A DNA stretch of 64,000 nucleotides from Mnemiopsis leidyi (taxonomy: Eukaryota > Ctenophora > Tentaculata > Lobata > Bolinopsidae): NCBI GenBank assembly GCA_000226015.1, contig JH153947.1, positions 27,200 to 91,199 on the forward strand, written 5' to 3'. Below the pieces are notes generated by a model, which was not told where the DNA came from, made no database searches, and worked only from the letters and a program-made list of their open reading frames with translations. Numbering within the stretch: position 1 is the stretch's first letter; each line of letters starts with the position of its first letter. Both the position numbers and the translations under genes were made by a program. Shown in pieces: positions 1 through 11,331 of this stretch.

Positions 1-1145
1 TGAAATTTATGATTTCCACTGTCTCGTTGATTTTATAACGGCACGAATATTCCGTTGATCAATCAAGAAATGTTTTATTAAATCTTTATCTGAGGTTTAC
101 AAAAAAATAACTTTTGTTGTGCGCGTAAAAGATGTTTTGATTATTTCGCAAGAAAGGTACTGATGGAACTGATGGTAATGGGTCGTTCACATATGACGTC
201 ATCACCTAAGGGGGGAGGGGGGGGGTTTCCAAATGATGATGATTGATGACGAGGGGGGGAGGGGGGGTTAAGCCAATGATGATGTCATCAAAAAATTTTA
301 GGATTTCTAGGACTTTTTCTGAAATTTTGTTTATTTCTTTTGAAAATTTTTATCAGAATTTTACAAAATAAGAAGTAAATTTTTCAAGTAAAAATTCTGA
401 TTCAGAAATCTAGTGAAATATTGTGTTTTCACTGACATAGTATGACAAATTTCAGGAATGCCTGCAAATAAAAAGACCGAAAATCAAGTTTTTTCGACAT
501 GAGGTACAAAGTAGGGGGGGGGGTTCCGACTGTGATGATGTCAATATGTTAATTTACCTCTGACATTTAGGGGGGTTTTGTCATAATGATGAATGATGAC
601 GGAGGGGGGGAGGGGGGTAAAAATTACCGAAAATTTGCTGACGTCATATGTGAACGACCCCTTACTGTGAACAACATAGGACGCTTTACAGGACCCATTG
701 CTCGCCGACAGGACCTATTGCGCAATCGGTCCGATTTCGACATCCTGTTCTGTTCACAGTTACTATATATACTTTTAGTTTGGCCATAGTGGGGTGCCCC
801 AACAAAAGAGCCTGCCTCTTCCAGGAGGTATCCCGCAACACTCCTTCTTTATAACTAAATTATTTGAAAAACATTGTGTATTGATGTGTGCAAAATTTGA
901 AGTTTCGTTCATTCACGTATTTACTTCATTTGTACGACTTTCTGTCAGAATAATCTTACATCATGTTATGAAAAGCTTTGGACTTTGAAAAACATCTTGC
1001 CGTAAGATTATAAACATGAAAATAATCAAGCATAAACAGTAAGCACAGTCACACCATAGCCACCCTAAATGTTTTCCTACTTACGCATATGTTTAATCAC
1101 TTCTGCCAGAATGATAGCAAATTTCTTTTTTCTCCTTCTCCTCAG
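1..1145. other. Non-coding flank upstream of the visible calaxin exons
   Basis: Apart from the TIR element at about 176-665 I see no convincing gene here. The missing first exon of calaxin should lie in this stretch or beyond the window edge. I looked for a short exon coding a start Met and a basic N-terminus with a matching donor and did not find one. Confidence 0.6.
176..665. mobile_element. MITE-like element with ~21-bp perfect terminal inverted repeats
   Basis: The left end at 180 reads GGGTCGTTCACATATGACGT and the right end at 660 is its exact reverse complement over 21 bases. Similarity probably continues a few bases outward (GTAA then one mismatch) to about 176 and 665. There is no coding capacity, so this is a non-autonomous DNA element. 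I see no clear target duplication and do not assign a superfamily. The interior holds four G-rich blocks (about 211-228, 250-267, 513-523 and 601-617), three of which lie near repeats of the word ATGATGA. Confidence 0.75.
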
Positions 1146-2347
1146 TCAGTAAAGATGAAGTAGATAAGTTGCTGGACATGTGGAGTCTCATCACAGCTGG
1201 AGGAACTAGGCTTGACAGGAACAAGTTCAGAGATGTCCTTCACAACACTTTTGATATGACTGACGATATTCTTATGGACCGAGGTTCGCTTAAAATAAAT
1301 TGTAAATCTTTATCAGTATTATCATGTCAATAATATTGTACTTTAAGGAAAGAAGTACTGTAAAAAGAGGTGCGATTTAGTAAAAATGAAAAATTTCAGT
1401 GTTCAGAGCGTTTGACAAAGACATGGACAGTAACCTGAGTCAAGAGGAGTGGGTTTTGGGACTTTCTGTATTTCTGAGGGGGACACTTGAGGAGAGGGTT
1501 GCCTGTTAGTTCAAAATTGCCTATTAAAACACTGTTCCATCGACCTGTAGGCCTGATCATTTGCATAATGGGTTTCTTTTTATGCTACAACCTACATCTA
1601 CTGCTATTGAAGTATTCATATCTCTTGCAGATTGTTTTAACGTTTACGACATGAACAATGACGGATATATTTCTAGAGAGGAAATGTTCCAGATGCTCAA
1701 AAACTCCATGGTCAAGGTGAGGAACAAAATATTGTTGAGGTTTTTGTGATGGAAACTATGGAAATTTTATCCAAGAGTCTAATTATGACATAGTGTAATA
1801 CAAACATGTCCAACAGTTGATAGTTGATACATTTTATCCAATTTTCAGCAAACTACAGAGGAAGATCCTGATGAGGGAATCAAAGATATCGTAGAACTCG
1901 TTCTAAAGAAAATGGTGAGCGATTTGACCCTTAATTAGTTGTACGTGACTCGACTTGTTACAGTCAAAGAAACTACTTATAATCTCAAATTGCTAATTAT
2001 TATCTTTATCTATGTTTTATTTCAGGACCACGACCATGACAATAGACTGTCAATGGACGACTTCATGAAGAGTGTTAAAGAGGAAGATCTCCTGTTAGAA
2101 GCTTTTGGTCCATGTCTTCCGGATACAAAGGTGATTATAACGTAATAACGTATAACATAATAACGTGATTATAGCATAACAAGATCTTGCATCATATGAA
2201 TTAGCCTATCCACGAATTGGGTGGACAAGGTTTAACGTTTTCTTTCATAACAGTTTCAGTCCGTCCTTTTTTCAGTACCGTGAAAAGTTCCTGGCAGATT
2301 TGGAATCAGGAAACGTCTGTCTTGACATCTCGCAAGCAAAGAGTTGA
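1146..2347 (+). CDS. CLXN: Calaxin (EF-hand calcium sensor of ciliary outer dynein arms), 3' six exons
   Basis: Calaxin (EFCAB1) is a calcium sensor that binds outer-arm dynein in motile cilia and flagella; that role is known for the family. Exons seen: 1146-1283, 1400-1504, 1631-1716, 1849-1914, 2026-2130 and 2276-2347, all with GT-AG borders and matching phases. The product aligns with vertebrate calaxin as I remember it: [19 protein letters not shown], an EF-hand loop [12 protein letters not shown], a second loop [12 protein letters not shown], the linker [10 protein letters not shown], a third loop [12 protein letters not shown] (Asp, not Glu, at position 12) and [12 protein letters not shown]. 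The roughly 35-40 N-terminal residues are missing, so the gene is partial here. The first visible exon could also start at 1150, because two AG acceptors lie close together. An AATAAA signal lies at 2491-2496. Confidence 0.93.
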
Positions 2348-3513
2348 AGATGTTGACTGATGAGCGATTTTATTATACGTTTTGAGAACGACTCAAAATT
2401 TAAAGAAAGATTTGTGATATCCTGTGTATCCTTTATTCGCGATCCTGTGATATTATTGTGAGATGCTTTGATATGAAGTGTTAAGATTTTAATAAAACAT
2501 TATTCATCTTTCTTCATATCATTCTGGGTACCGAAATACGTTGAACTCGGGATCAGACTTTATTCCATTCACAGCCGTACAAATTTTCAAAAGATTATCC
2601 GAAGATTTTCTAAATACACAGCGAATAAAGTACATATCCTGTTACTGATTTCTTAACTGATGAATTTTGCCTACTTTCTATGTTATATGAACACAGAATT
2701 CGTGATTTGGGAAAAATCGTGGCAGCACTACTACCAAAACCTCTCATGGTACACTGAAATATTTTCCAGTTGGACGTGACACGCGGCGCCGAACGCAAAT
2801 TTTATGGATGACGGGGCGCGCGATTCCTGAGTTACCCTGGAAACCCGCCGCGCGTGTGTCTGGCTAATCAGGTGTACGGCCGTAGTTGTGATTTCTGTTG
2901 ATTCTATTTTGGGTCATTAAAATAAGCTAGATTAGGTTAATGCTCATGTAATTGCATCGTTTAAGGCTTTGAATACTAAAAGTCGCAGTTCAGGGTCAGT
3001 TACGATATTAGGTGTTCATATTTCATAGCTGATTGCCTATTAAGAAGTCATATCCTGAATTGAGCAATCGAAAGTAAAGATTAGCAACGAATCCATAGAC
3101 TTAAAGAGCTTTGTGAAAAACAGTAAATACGTCGAGTTTATTCCGCAAAATTAACCCTTAATGTTTGGACATTACAATATCATTGAGGGGTAAAAATATC
3201 CGATTAAAAATGTTAGCTCGCTAAGAGATAAAGACAAGCTTGGCTAACAAAAACACGTTCAGCGCACACAAACACGTAAGGGACAATATTTTTAGAAACT
3301 CAAAGTAAAAGCATCCACTCACTTAGTAGCAGTGAACTGAACGAAATAAAAATTGATACATATAGTTCCGCTCAAAGTCCGATTCCTTCAATCACAGCTA
3401 AAACAAATTACAGAGTTTATGCCCTGTAAAAAGAAGTTGTAAAGCCTAAGAATAAACCAGCAATAACAGCACACCACAAAATAAATTAGACACTGTCTAG
3501 CAGGTAGTTAAGT
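2348..3513. other. Intergenic region between convergent calaxin and SENP genes
   Basis: This holds the calaxin 3' UTR with AATAAA at 2491, a short GC-rich patch near 2760-2880, and the presumed 3' UTR of the SENP gene. I see no further coding sequence. Confidence 0.6.
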
Positions 3514-6500
3514 TTATAAAAGAGTTTTGTTGACCATCTCCCAGATCATACGACGACGGAAGTAGGGCATGTCGCCTTGGTTGACGAGATTATATCCGTC
3601 TAACGTTCTAACGAAACGTGAGTCGGGTATCACCGCGACAACGCCTTGGTCGAAGTCAAACGCTTTGTCCTGACTTAGGTACTCCGCGTACTTGCAGGTA
3701 AACACTCCGCAGTCGCAGCCGTTCAGTTGCTCCGGGATTTCCTGGGTTGAAGTCATAGTTAGTGAAAAAATGAAGTGATCAATGCTGCCCAGCAATTCTG
3801 CACAAGCTGTTTGAGTTGACGCTTTGAGCTGCGAGAGTCTGGTATAACCACGACAATGTTTGAGGTACTCGGAATCTTGGTCACCCCTTTTATACCTTTT
3901 CAATAACAAGCTTCCAGTTCTGTATGTCCAAGGGAGATTTCTTTTTAGCAAGATGTTCCGATGCAATGTAATCCCTGAAATTCAAACATTTGTTCGGTCA
4001 GTTGTGATTTAAATAAGAGCAGTTTCAGCAAGGCTGAAGCCTTCATCGTTAGAATTTCACATGGACAATCCCTGGCGTCAACAATTGAGTCGTCTTCCAG
4101 AAGATATTTGGCGTCCACAAGATTTTCGAATTAATCCTTAAATTGTAGTGGTACGGGACATACCGGTATTATATTATAGTAAAATGCTGGCGCCAGGACC
4201 AAACAATCAGATACATCAAAGGCTAGGCGCGCGCATACACTCGCGTTCACGAAATGCCAAGTTGTTTGGCGCTTTGCACGCGTTATACTCAAAATTTTGC
4301 TAGTCGCAAGCGAATGTTTCGCTATCATCCCATTTACCGCGAAAACTTGCCGGATCATTGCAAACAGTTCAGCAATCAGTTGCAATCTTTTCAGCGCGAA
4401 CGTGGCTCAACTTACCGCAAAGCATTTGTACACTGATGATTGTCTCCCAGCAAGGAATCGTAGTAGGTAATGGACTTAGCTCTGTTGTCAATGACAGCTA
4501 AACACCAATGCATTCCCAAATGAATGGGGATCATTATTAGGTCCACTGCAAATAGATCCACCTGAAAAACAGATCGAAGTTCAATTTGGAGAATCAGTAG
4601 TTTCTTCAGGAAAATTCAAGATGTAAGTGGCAGTATCAAAAGTTACATTAGAAAAGTGTCACGTTTCACCTACCCTTCGCGTCCATCGCGCCAATCCTTG
4701 GTGTCCAACTTTCAGAAGACGTGGGTAGAAGAATGTGTTGAAAATGTGGATGGTCGGAGCGCATTTCTTACTTCGGTCCATTAGTAAGTTAAAGTAGAAA
4801 TTTATCACCTGAAATAGCAGCATTGTGTAGGGATGTGTGATCATTTTCTTGAATCTGATACAAGACAAGTCTAATATGTTTTTTTTAGAAATGAGTTCAG
4901 ATAAAATTAAGCTGATAAGTCAAAGTGAGTGAGAGGCTGTAAATGTAGCTAATTTCTGAAAATTAGACAGTTCTATGGAATAGCAATAAAAAGAGATACA
5001 AATTTCCTATCGATTACATTCTATATTGATGCATAAATTTGCACGCATTATTAACTGATACACTACTAAAGCTAAATATCAAGACAAGTCAGACCCGCCT
5101 CAGTCTACTAGCTATAAATAAACAAGTCAAGTTGTTAAGCCCGTTTGACTGGCCCTACTTGAATCTAACATAATACCTCAGTTTGAATAAAATAAGTTTG
5201 AACTTTCCCATTTAAAACCAAGCCGAACTTCCCAGATTATACCTCATCATTGAGCCAGGTCATATCCTTCATGGTCTGAATATCTTTTCTCGTCAAAGTT
5301 ATGTTAAATCCGTCCACTAAGGTCTCCAACTGCGGACCTCCTGACAAGGCTTTTTCCACCTGAAAAACAGCAGTTTTAGCTAATAGATCAGTAGTTCGAG
5401 TTAAAGCTTGTCAGTTTACTACTTCGACATGCAGATATTATGCATCCACCGCAGCTGGCAACTTGACAAAAAGACAAACACAGTACAGACATCCGACTCT
5501 GAGAGGTATAATGTGTATGGAAAATATCGACATAAAACTTCACAAATAAATGGAAACATGGCTGTCAAACACGGTTAGGAGTCTAGCAAGGCTCCCTTTA
5601 CAGTATTTAAATTCTTGGTGGAGAAAAAAGGTGCTCTTAAACTAAGATTCCGCTCTTAGAAAATGTCTCGACAGATTTTCCGATAAGGCAATAACTTCAG
5701 GCCATTTTTCAGAGTGCAAAAATTCTATGTAAGAATGTGAATCCCAGTCGAGCGGTCTACGTGTCGTATAATGGTCCTGACAATTCTGCTAAACCTCATC
5801 ACAGTAAGTTTGTTCTTAAACCGTACCTCATCCATCATTTGTTGAGTGAGGGGAGGAAATGAGTCGAGTTCATCTCCTATCGCCTCATCTTCAGAAACTT
5901 CCTCGCAAATTGACTTGTCAACCAGTTTATTCAAAGAATCGTGGTGTTGTTTACCCTGAAATTTACCATTTTAATACCAACAAATTGAAACATGTGTATA
6001 GTTCGGTAGGAATAAGGAATCATACTTTACCCTATGTAATCGACTTGTTGGAACAAGTGACATTGATTTTAGAAAATAGTTTAGTCGCAAATTGCTACGA
6101 CTCCTCAACAAGCTTGGAATGTACGTTTAGGTCGTGATTTTTTGCTCCCACGATTAATTTGCCACTTTGCACGACAACAAAGCAATATCAGTTCAAAAAT
6201 GGCGATGTTATACGAGATGCTAATTCAGAATAAATTGGCCTTCTAAAAATTGTCATGCGACGTCATATTTCTGATAACTCTAAAACAGTGAATTGGTGGG
6301 AATGCCGGATGCTTATAGATTATTATCAATTGACATATATCATGATTCAGGATGAAAAACATTAAAAGAATTGTTATGTATTGCTATCCTAGCAGTTAAC
6401 TGACTTAAAATCTAACATATCATTGAAATTCTTCTTGAATAAATAATTTGTAAGTATAACTTACAATCAGCTTAGTTTCTTCCAAACTCTTCTTCGTCTC

Positions 6501-9176
6501 CTGAATCTTCCTTTCCGTTTCGGTGACATTTTCAGTGAGAATCTTGTGCCTGCATACATTTATGGTTTTAGCCGGACATTTGGACTAGACATGATGTTCC
6601 CACATGTTTGTGGTTAGTCACAGTGTGGTTGGTCACAGTGTGGTTGGTCACATGTTTGTGGTTAGTCACAGTTATCCCAACAATAGATAGAACAACGTCC
6701 CGCGGGAGTGCGATAATACCATAATGTAATTGTTATAAGGCAAAACAGTCAATGCAAGCCCACTATGATAATATGTGTTGCAAGCACTACAATACATACG
6801 GCGACTGTCATGTCACTTCATCAAATAAAGACTAACGCACCAGTTTTCTAGCCACTTGCTATCGAACGGATTAGTCCACGTTGGCTTTTTGGATGTTTCT
6901 TTTATCATTCTCTTGTTGAGGTAAACTGGTCCTAGGGGTTAAGTCAGTGAGCTATATATCAAGATGTTCAAACTGATATGTTTTTGTGCTTTGAGATGTT
7001 CAAATAAAGATTAAAATTAAGAAACACAGGAAAAAAATGAGAACGATGAAACAACATTTACAACAGAAAACATGCCAATAGAAATTCTGTTTTACTCACC
7101 GGAAGCCTCGCTCCCACTGCCAGTGCCGCTGTCGGAGGAAGGGGGCGACATGCTGGTTACCACATGCCGGGGCGGCGGGGCGGGCGTGCTCGTCACATAT
7201 CTCCCGCCGACTTTACCCGGTGTGTCTGTCAGGGGGCTCGTCGTACTGAGCTGCCCTAGAGCTGATTGGAGCGGTGTGGGCGTCGTTGTGTACTTTTGTA
7301 ACAACTGTCGATACTTCTCTCGCTGAAGTGTATACAGGTTTAAAGAAAGATCAAAATCAGGGAAATGACTTAGGTAAGACAGGCACTCTTCACTTCTTGA
7401 AAAAAATGTTGTTCGAACATCATCACGAAACAGGTTACCGAATCAATTTTAACATCCAACAACACGCAGTTTTCGTTCTACTTTCTGTGACAATTTCCTC
7501 AGCTTAAATTATAGTGATCAGCTAAAAATCATAAGATGAACAAGAACAATGACTGGCACTTAACCTTTCACGGAGAAACACTATTAATCTGTCAAATATA
7601 ACCCTCAGATTACAAACCTGTTCCAACTGGATGACATCGCGGATAGTAGACTTGCTGATCACGTGTTTACGCAGTGCAAGACGCTGCTCTGATACTGACA
7701 AGGGTTGAGGTGTAGTCTGTACGGACTGGGTGCAAGTTGAGGTAGACGTGGTGGAAACTTGGGCGTTTTTCTCTGATGATGTAGGTCCTGCTCGAATCTC
7801 CGAGCTGGTCGTGGGTTCTTCTGATGTTGTCGCTGCTGCGGTCTGGGCAAGAGAAAAATTGCAGGTTGTATTATCGTGAGATTTTAATTATCTGATTTAT
7901 TAATTGCCAAGCAGCACAGACAGAGTGATACTACAAATTTTTAGCAGAAGCGGGAAAACTTCAGTGATAAACTCAATAAACTCGAATTACCTGTGGTATA
8001 GGGGCTGGGGGTGCAGCCATCAACCATTTAGTTATGGAAACGACTCGTGTGATAGGGGCTGTGATGATGCTATACGCTGAAATAGTGAATTGGTCTTGAG
8101 TTGATTGCAAAAAAATTGGCTTTAACTAAATTGAAATAATAGCAGCTAATACAAGTTGGCCTGGCATTGGTGCTCCGGCGAATTTCCTTTAAATTGGTTT
8201 GATTGCTTGGCAACTTGACTCTTTAAATGTGGTGAACACTAACCAATATGATTAATCTTACCGATGTAAAACAACTTAAGAATTAAACTCACCATAATCA
8301 AGTTTGAATCGTTTTTGAGGGGATTCTGTGGAGCTCGCACTTTCTTCTATGTCAGGGCTGAAAACAGATCAGTCAATTTAACAATAGGTGTATACATCTG
8401 TTCTGAGAATATTCAGATTCCGCACGAAAAAATTACTATCATTTAATGCCATATGATTTAATAGCGCATTCTGATCCTAGTTTACTGATTTAAACTTGTT
8501 TAGAGATAGGCTAAATAATCTAAGTGGTCTAAAGTTATATACATTATTCAGAAACGACTCTTAAGAACGTTTAAATTGCCATGGATATCTTTGAGAGAAA
8601 TTAGTAAAGATGTTGGATTAGCAAGAGCGAAATTTTCTGTGGGGTTCGAGCAAAATCGATGTTAAGCATTATGCATAATTAGTCGAGCATAAGAGCTGAT
8701 GTCAGGTCAAGAGGTCTGTGGCATCCTTAGCATTTGAATAAAGATTTATAGCAAGCAGTGCTTATCAGTGTGTAGTAGATGCTAGAGTGAGACGGAAACC
8801 GCAGTACGAAATAGTTGATGAGCTGATAATGATTAACACATGTTTATTGAAAGCTTCTGCAACAACAAACTCGTATCTATTTATGTCTATCAACCCCCTA
8901 CAAGTTCATGCAGCACCAAATGTCGTTCAGACGTTCTAAAATTTCCTGGGTGACAATGCTTCTCTAAAACAGCTTGGCCGAATCTGGATTCTTATGGGTA
9001 TATCACTGTTACATGTCATGATGGCAGCATTTATCACTTCTCAAGGATTCTAGCATCTATCAATTGATCATGTCTGCATGTTGCAATGTTAACCAACTGG
9101 AAACTCACCTCACAGATTCTGTTCTACGTCGTTTCAAACTACTGAGATTCGGAAGACGCTCACTTATAAATTGCAT
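3514..9176 (-). CDS. SENP1: SENP1/2-type SUMO protease (Ulp1, C48 family), 13 exons, about 558 aa
   Basis: SENP proteases mature SUMO precursors and remove SUMO from nuclear proteins. Exons, 5' to 3': 9176-9109, 8357-8293, 8076-7991, 7842-7618, 7322-7100, 6931-6841, 6549-6465, 5955-5827, 5359-5243, 4808-4674, 4561-4416, 3974-3896, 3741-3514. All phases match and the sum is 559 codons. The N-terminal half is Ser/Thr/Pro-rich and basic (KRRR near residue 18), followed by a Lys/Glu-rich helical stretch. The catalytic half shows WLNDEVINFY, FNTFFYPRL, His426 in GMHWCLAVID, Asp443 in YYDSL, the oxyanion Gln488 and catalytic Cys494 in EQLNGCDCGVF, and the usual end MPYFRRRMIWE. The oddity is residues 516-538, which come from a MITE inserted in frame between the catalytic Cys and the final helix. 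SENP1 versus SENP2 cannot be decided, since these are vertebrate paralogues. Confidence 0.93.
3581..3641 (-). mobile_element. 61-bp hAT-like MITE inside the last SENP coding exon, in frame
   Basis: The insert is flanked by exact 8-bp direct repeats, cgccttgg at 3573-3580 and 3642-3649. Its ends are imperfect inverted repeats (TTGACGAGAT and TTGTCGCGGT). The same words occur in the copies at 11239-11331 and 38042-38247. Insert plus one target copy adds 69 bases, or 23 codons, with no stop. Removing it restores the family sequence from DFDQ straight into GDMPYFRRRM. An 8-bp duplication is typical of hAT elements. This copy is shorter than the others and lacks their middle. Confidence 0.9.
6598..6670. 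repeat. Short degenerate repeat in a SENP intron
   Basis: The words CACATGTTTGTGGTTAGTCA and CAGTGTGGTTGGTCA alternate four times over about 70 bp. It looks like a small local duplication inside the intron between the 6931-6841 and 6549-6465 exons. No function is suggested. Confidence 0.7.
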
Positions 9177-10261
9177 CTTATCAGTCCCATAGAAGACATG
9201 AGGTTTTATCTAAACTTGTTGTGTGTCACATGTCGTTAGTTTCATCATAGCTAGAAGGAATAGTTAGTTTAATAAATTATATCATACACACCATGTTAGC
9301 ATAGAGTTACACTTGTACAACCGAACTTAGAAGATAAGAAGATTCATAAGCAAAAAAGAAACATGACTTAGCCGCACATTAATCAGAGCAGGTGTAACAC
9401 AGTTGCGTAGAGGGTGGGGGGCAGGGCAAGATCACCACGATTTCCTAAGACTATTTGGTTTACATCACTATATCATGATCAACGGTCAAAATTTTGGCCC
9501 CTGAATAATGAGACAATAAGGGGGAACAAAAAAGGGGGACAACCCACGACCACAGTAGGAATGGGGGATCAATTCCCAAATCCGGAAATCCACAAGCAAT
9601 GGGCATTTCTTTATGTGTCCCTCTTCGGTTAACTTAGTCGAACTTAGTAACTGCTTACTGCAATTTAAGATTGAATTAAGAGCCAGACATGATCTCGATC
9701 CCCGAAGGATGTATAATCTTCCAGGTTACCCCCTTGTTAAATCCTGGGTACAACTAGAACGCATGCAAACAAGGCCAGTTTATTATTCAATTGTCCACAA
9801 AAACCACTTTAACCCTACAAAACGAGAAACAAATCAAGAATAGAACAAATACAATTACCAATTACAAAAACAAAAGTTAGGAATATCTCGGCAATTCCAG
9901 TTGATTTAAGAACCAATGGAGCAATGCAGTGGGCCTGGGGTATCTCCAAAGATTAGTCAATTGTAAGTGCACACATTAAAGGCAGAGTAACGATATTGCA
10001 CAGCATCCAGAGCTTACCTAAGAATCACCAACGCAGTCTCGTGTCTCAACAAAGCAGGAGAATACAACATAAAATACGAAGACTCTGACATTACAACAGC
10101 TACGGAGCAACGACAAGGTTTCCTAAAACCATCAAACGAGCGCTCGATTTTGTTCTCAACATTTCGTAAACACAAAACAAGTTTCATCAGCATATGCATG
10201 CGCGGCGTACACTGCAGTCCTACAATAAATATTTCAGGTCATGCGTATCCATAGACATTGA
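9177..10261. other. 5' flank of the SENP gene
   Basis: I see no supported gene. Short open frames near 9414-9843 have no domain, no splice context and no codon signal. The SENP promoter and any 5' UTR exon should lie here, but no clear core-promoter motif stands out. Confidence 0.5.
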
Positions 10262-10968
10262 ACGGCAGTGCTCAACCTCTTGACATTTTATTCTTTTTAT
10301 TTGTTTCAAATAAGGGTCGGACAAAGTCAAAAAACGCGAAATTAGTTGCTCTAATCAGAGCCCTTTTGCGCGCCGCGCGCGGCGTAACCACCTGCTTAGT
10401 TGCTAAAGCCCTATGCGAGCTTAGCGCGAGATTAGGATGGACATGGACGCGCGACGCAAAAGCAGCGCGAGCCGCAAAGCCGGCAGCCGGGCTATGTTGG
10501 TTTAGCAACCTGGTTAGGTGAACGAAATTATAGCATAGCGCGCGGCGTGAGCCACAGCACACAGGGCTCTGTTGTGTGTTGGCTTACCAAGTTTAATACA
10601 GGACCCATAACTGATAACGTGCCGACAAGATCGAATCCGACTAGGACTCGCTCCCAGCTTGCTACTTTCCTGGCCTTTCGTTAGAACGTTAGACTTGCTC
10701 TAACCAGAGCCCTTTTGCGCGCCGCGGGTCGCGCGTAGCGTGCGTAAGCATTATCAGACGTAGCGGCCTGANNNNNNNNNNNCTGCCGCCGCAACGCAAG
10801 GCAAGCCCTACTTACTGCTGATGCCGCAAAGTTTTCGAGGTCTTATTCGACTTGCGCGTATATTGCCTCGCGTTGCTTCGCGCGCGGGGGCTGCCGCTTC
10901 GCGGCAGCAGGTCAGGCAACGTCTTACAACGCGTATAAGGATATCATCTCGTCATTTCGTCAAGTTGT

Positions 10969-11039
10969 TTGTCTGACTTTGTCCGACCCTCATTCGAAGC
11001 GGAGAATAAAATGACGGGAGGGTGCGCGCTGCTGTACAA
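10969..11039. mobile_element. 71-bp MITE with 8-bp target duplication
   Basis: The element starts TTGTCTGACTTTGTCCGACC and ends GCTGCTGTACAA. It is flanked by identical 8-bp repeats caagttgt at 10961-10968 and 11040-11047. A 78-bp copy of the same sequence lies at 37844-37921 and a diverged inverted copy near 10270-10335. There is no coding capacity. The 8-bp duplication suggests a hAT-mobilised element. Confidence 0.8.
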
Positions 11040-11056
11040 CAAGTTGTAAGTTGTAT

Positions 11057-11170
11057 GTTGATAACCTACTGTCGCGGCCATCACGCGCCGCGCTGTCACG
11101 CATTTTTGGCCTGGCGTCAACGGGCGAAATGCGTGACAGCGCGTGATGGCCGCGACAGTAGGTTATCAAC
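11057..11170. mobile_element. Fold-back (near-perfect palindrome) element
   Basis: The left arm 11057-11105 (starting GTTGATAACCTACTGTCGCG) and the right arm 11127-11170 are reverse complements apart from a few extra CG bases, with a loop of about 21 bp. As RNA or single-stranded DNA this would form one long hairpin. A diverged single-arm copy lies at about 35566-35630. Confidence 0.85.
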
Positions 11171-11238
11171 CTACAAGCCTGGCGAAGAAATTCTAGACGC
11201 GCATCGCCCGTTGAGTTGTAAAAGGCATTTTTCTGATT

Positions 11239-11331
11239 TTGACGAGATGATATCCGTCCAACGTTCTAACGAACTGTTAGGAGAGCAGCAAGCTGCGAGC
11301 AGCAAGCGAGTCGGGTAACAAAGCTGGACAA
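11239..11331. mobile_element. 93-bp copy of the MITE family found in the SENP exon
   Basis: It begins TTGACGAGATGATATCCGTC and ends TCGGGTAACAAAGCTGGACAA-like, with flanks ttctgatt (11231-11238) and ttttgatt (11332-11339), a 7-of-8 match to a target duplication. It carries the core CCAACGTTCTAACGAAC and an internal AGCAAGCTGCGAGCAGCAAG that the SENP copy lacks. Confidence 0.8.

Larger units (their letters stand above)
10262..11331. mobile_element. GC-rich nest of several MITE families
   Basis: Compared with its AT-rich surroundings this kilobase is rich in CGCG words. Parts that I can separate are: an inverted, diverged copy of the 71-bp element around 10270-10335; a CAGAGCCCT-ended element from about 10355 to 10571 with a GCGCGC-rich interior; a second CAGAGCCCTTTTGCGCGCC block at 10703 that interrupts an older copy of the SENP-exon MITE family (words CGTTAGAACGTTAGAC before it and GGATATCATCTCGTC after it at 10939); the 71-bp element at 10969-11039; a fold-back element at 11057-11170; and an intact family copy at 11239-11331. 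Eleven bases are N at 10772-10782. A third CAGAGCCC-like word follows at about 11710. Confidence 0.7.

Noticed and set aside
3742-3966. Extension of the last SENP exon upstream to an ATG at 3966
   Set aside because: The codons 5' of 3741 are intron read-through: a CAG acceptor lies there, and the 3974-3896 exon in another frame gives the family sequence (DYIASEHLAKKKSPLD, WKLVIEK).
7659-7850. A basic 63-codon frame (MPRPQQRQHQ)
   Set aside because: It is an off-frame shadow of the SENP Ser/Thr-rich exon, whose true frame joins its neighbours in phase.
10258-10562. Overlapping frames of 87 and 96 codons on both strands
   Set aside because: They lie wholly in GC-rich MITE sequence and have no domain or splice context.
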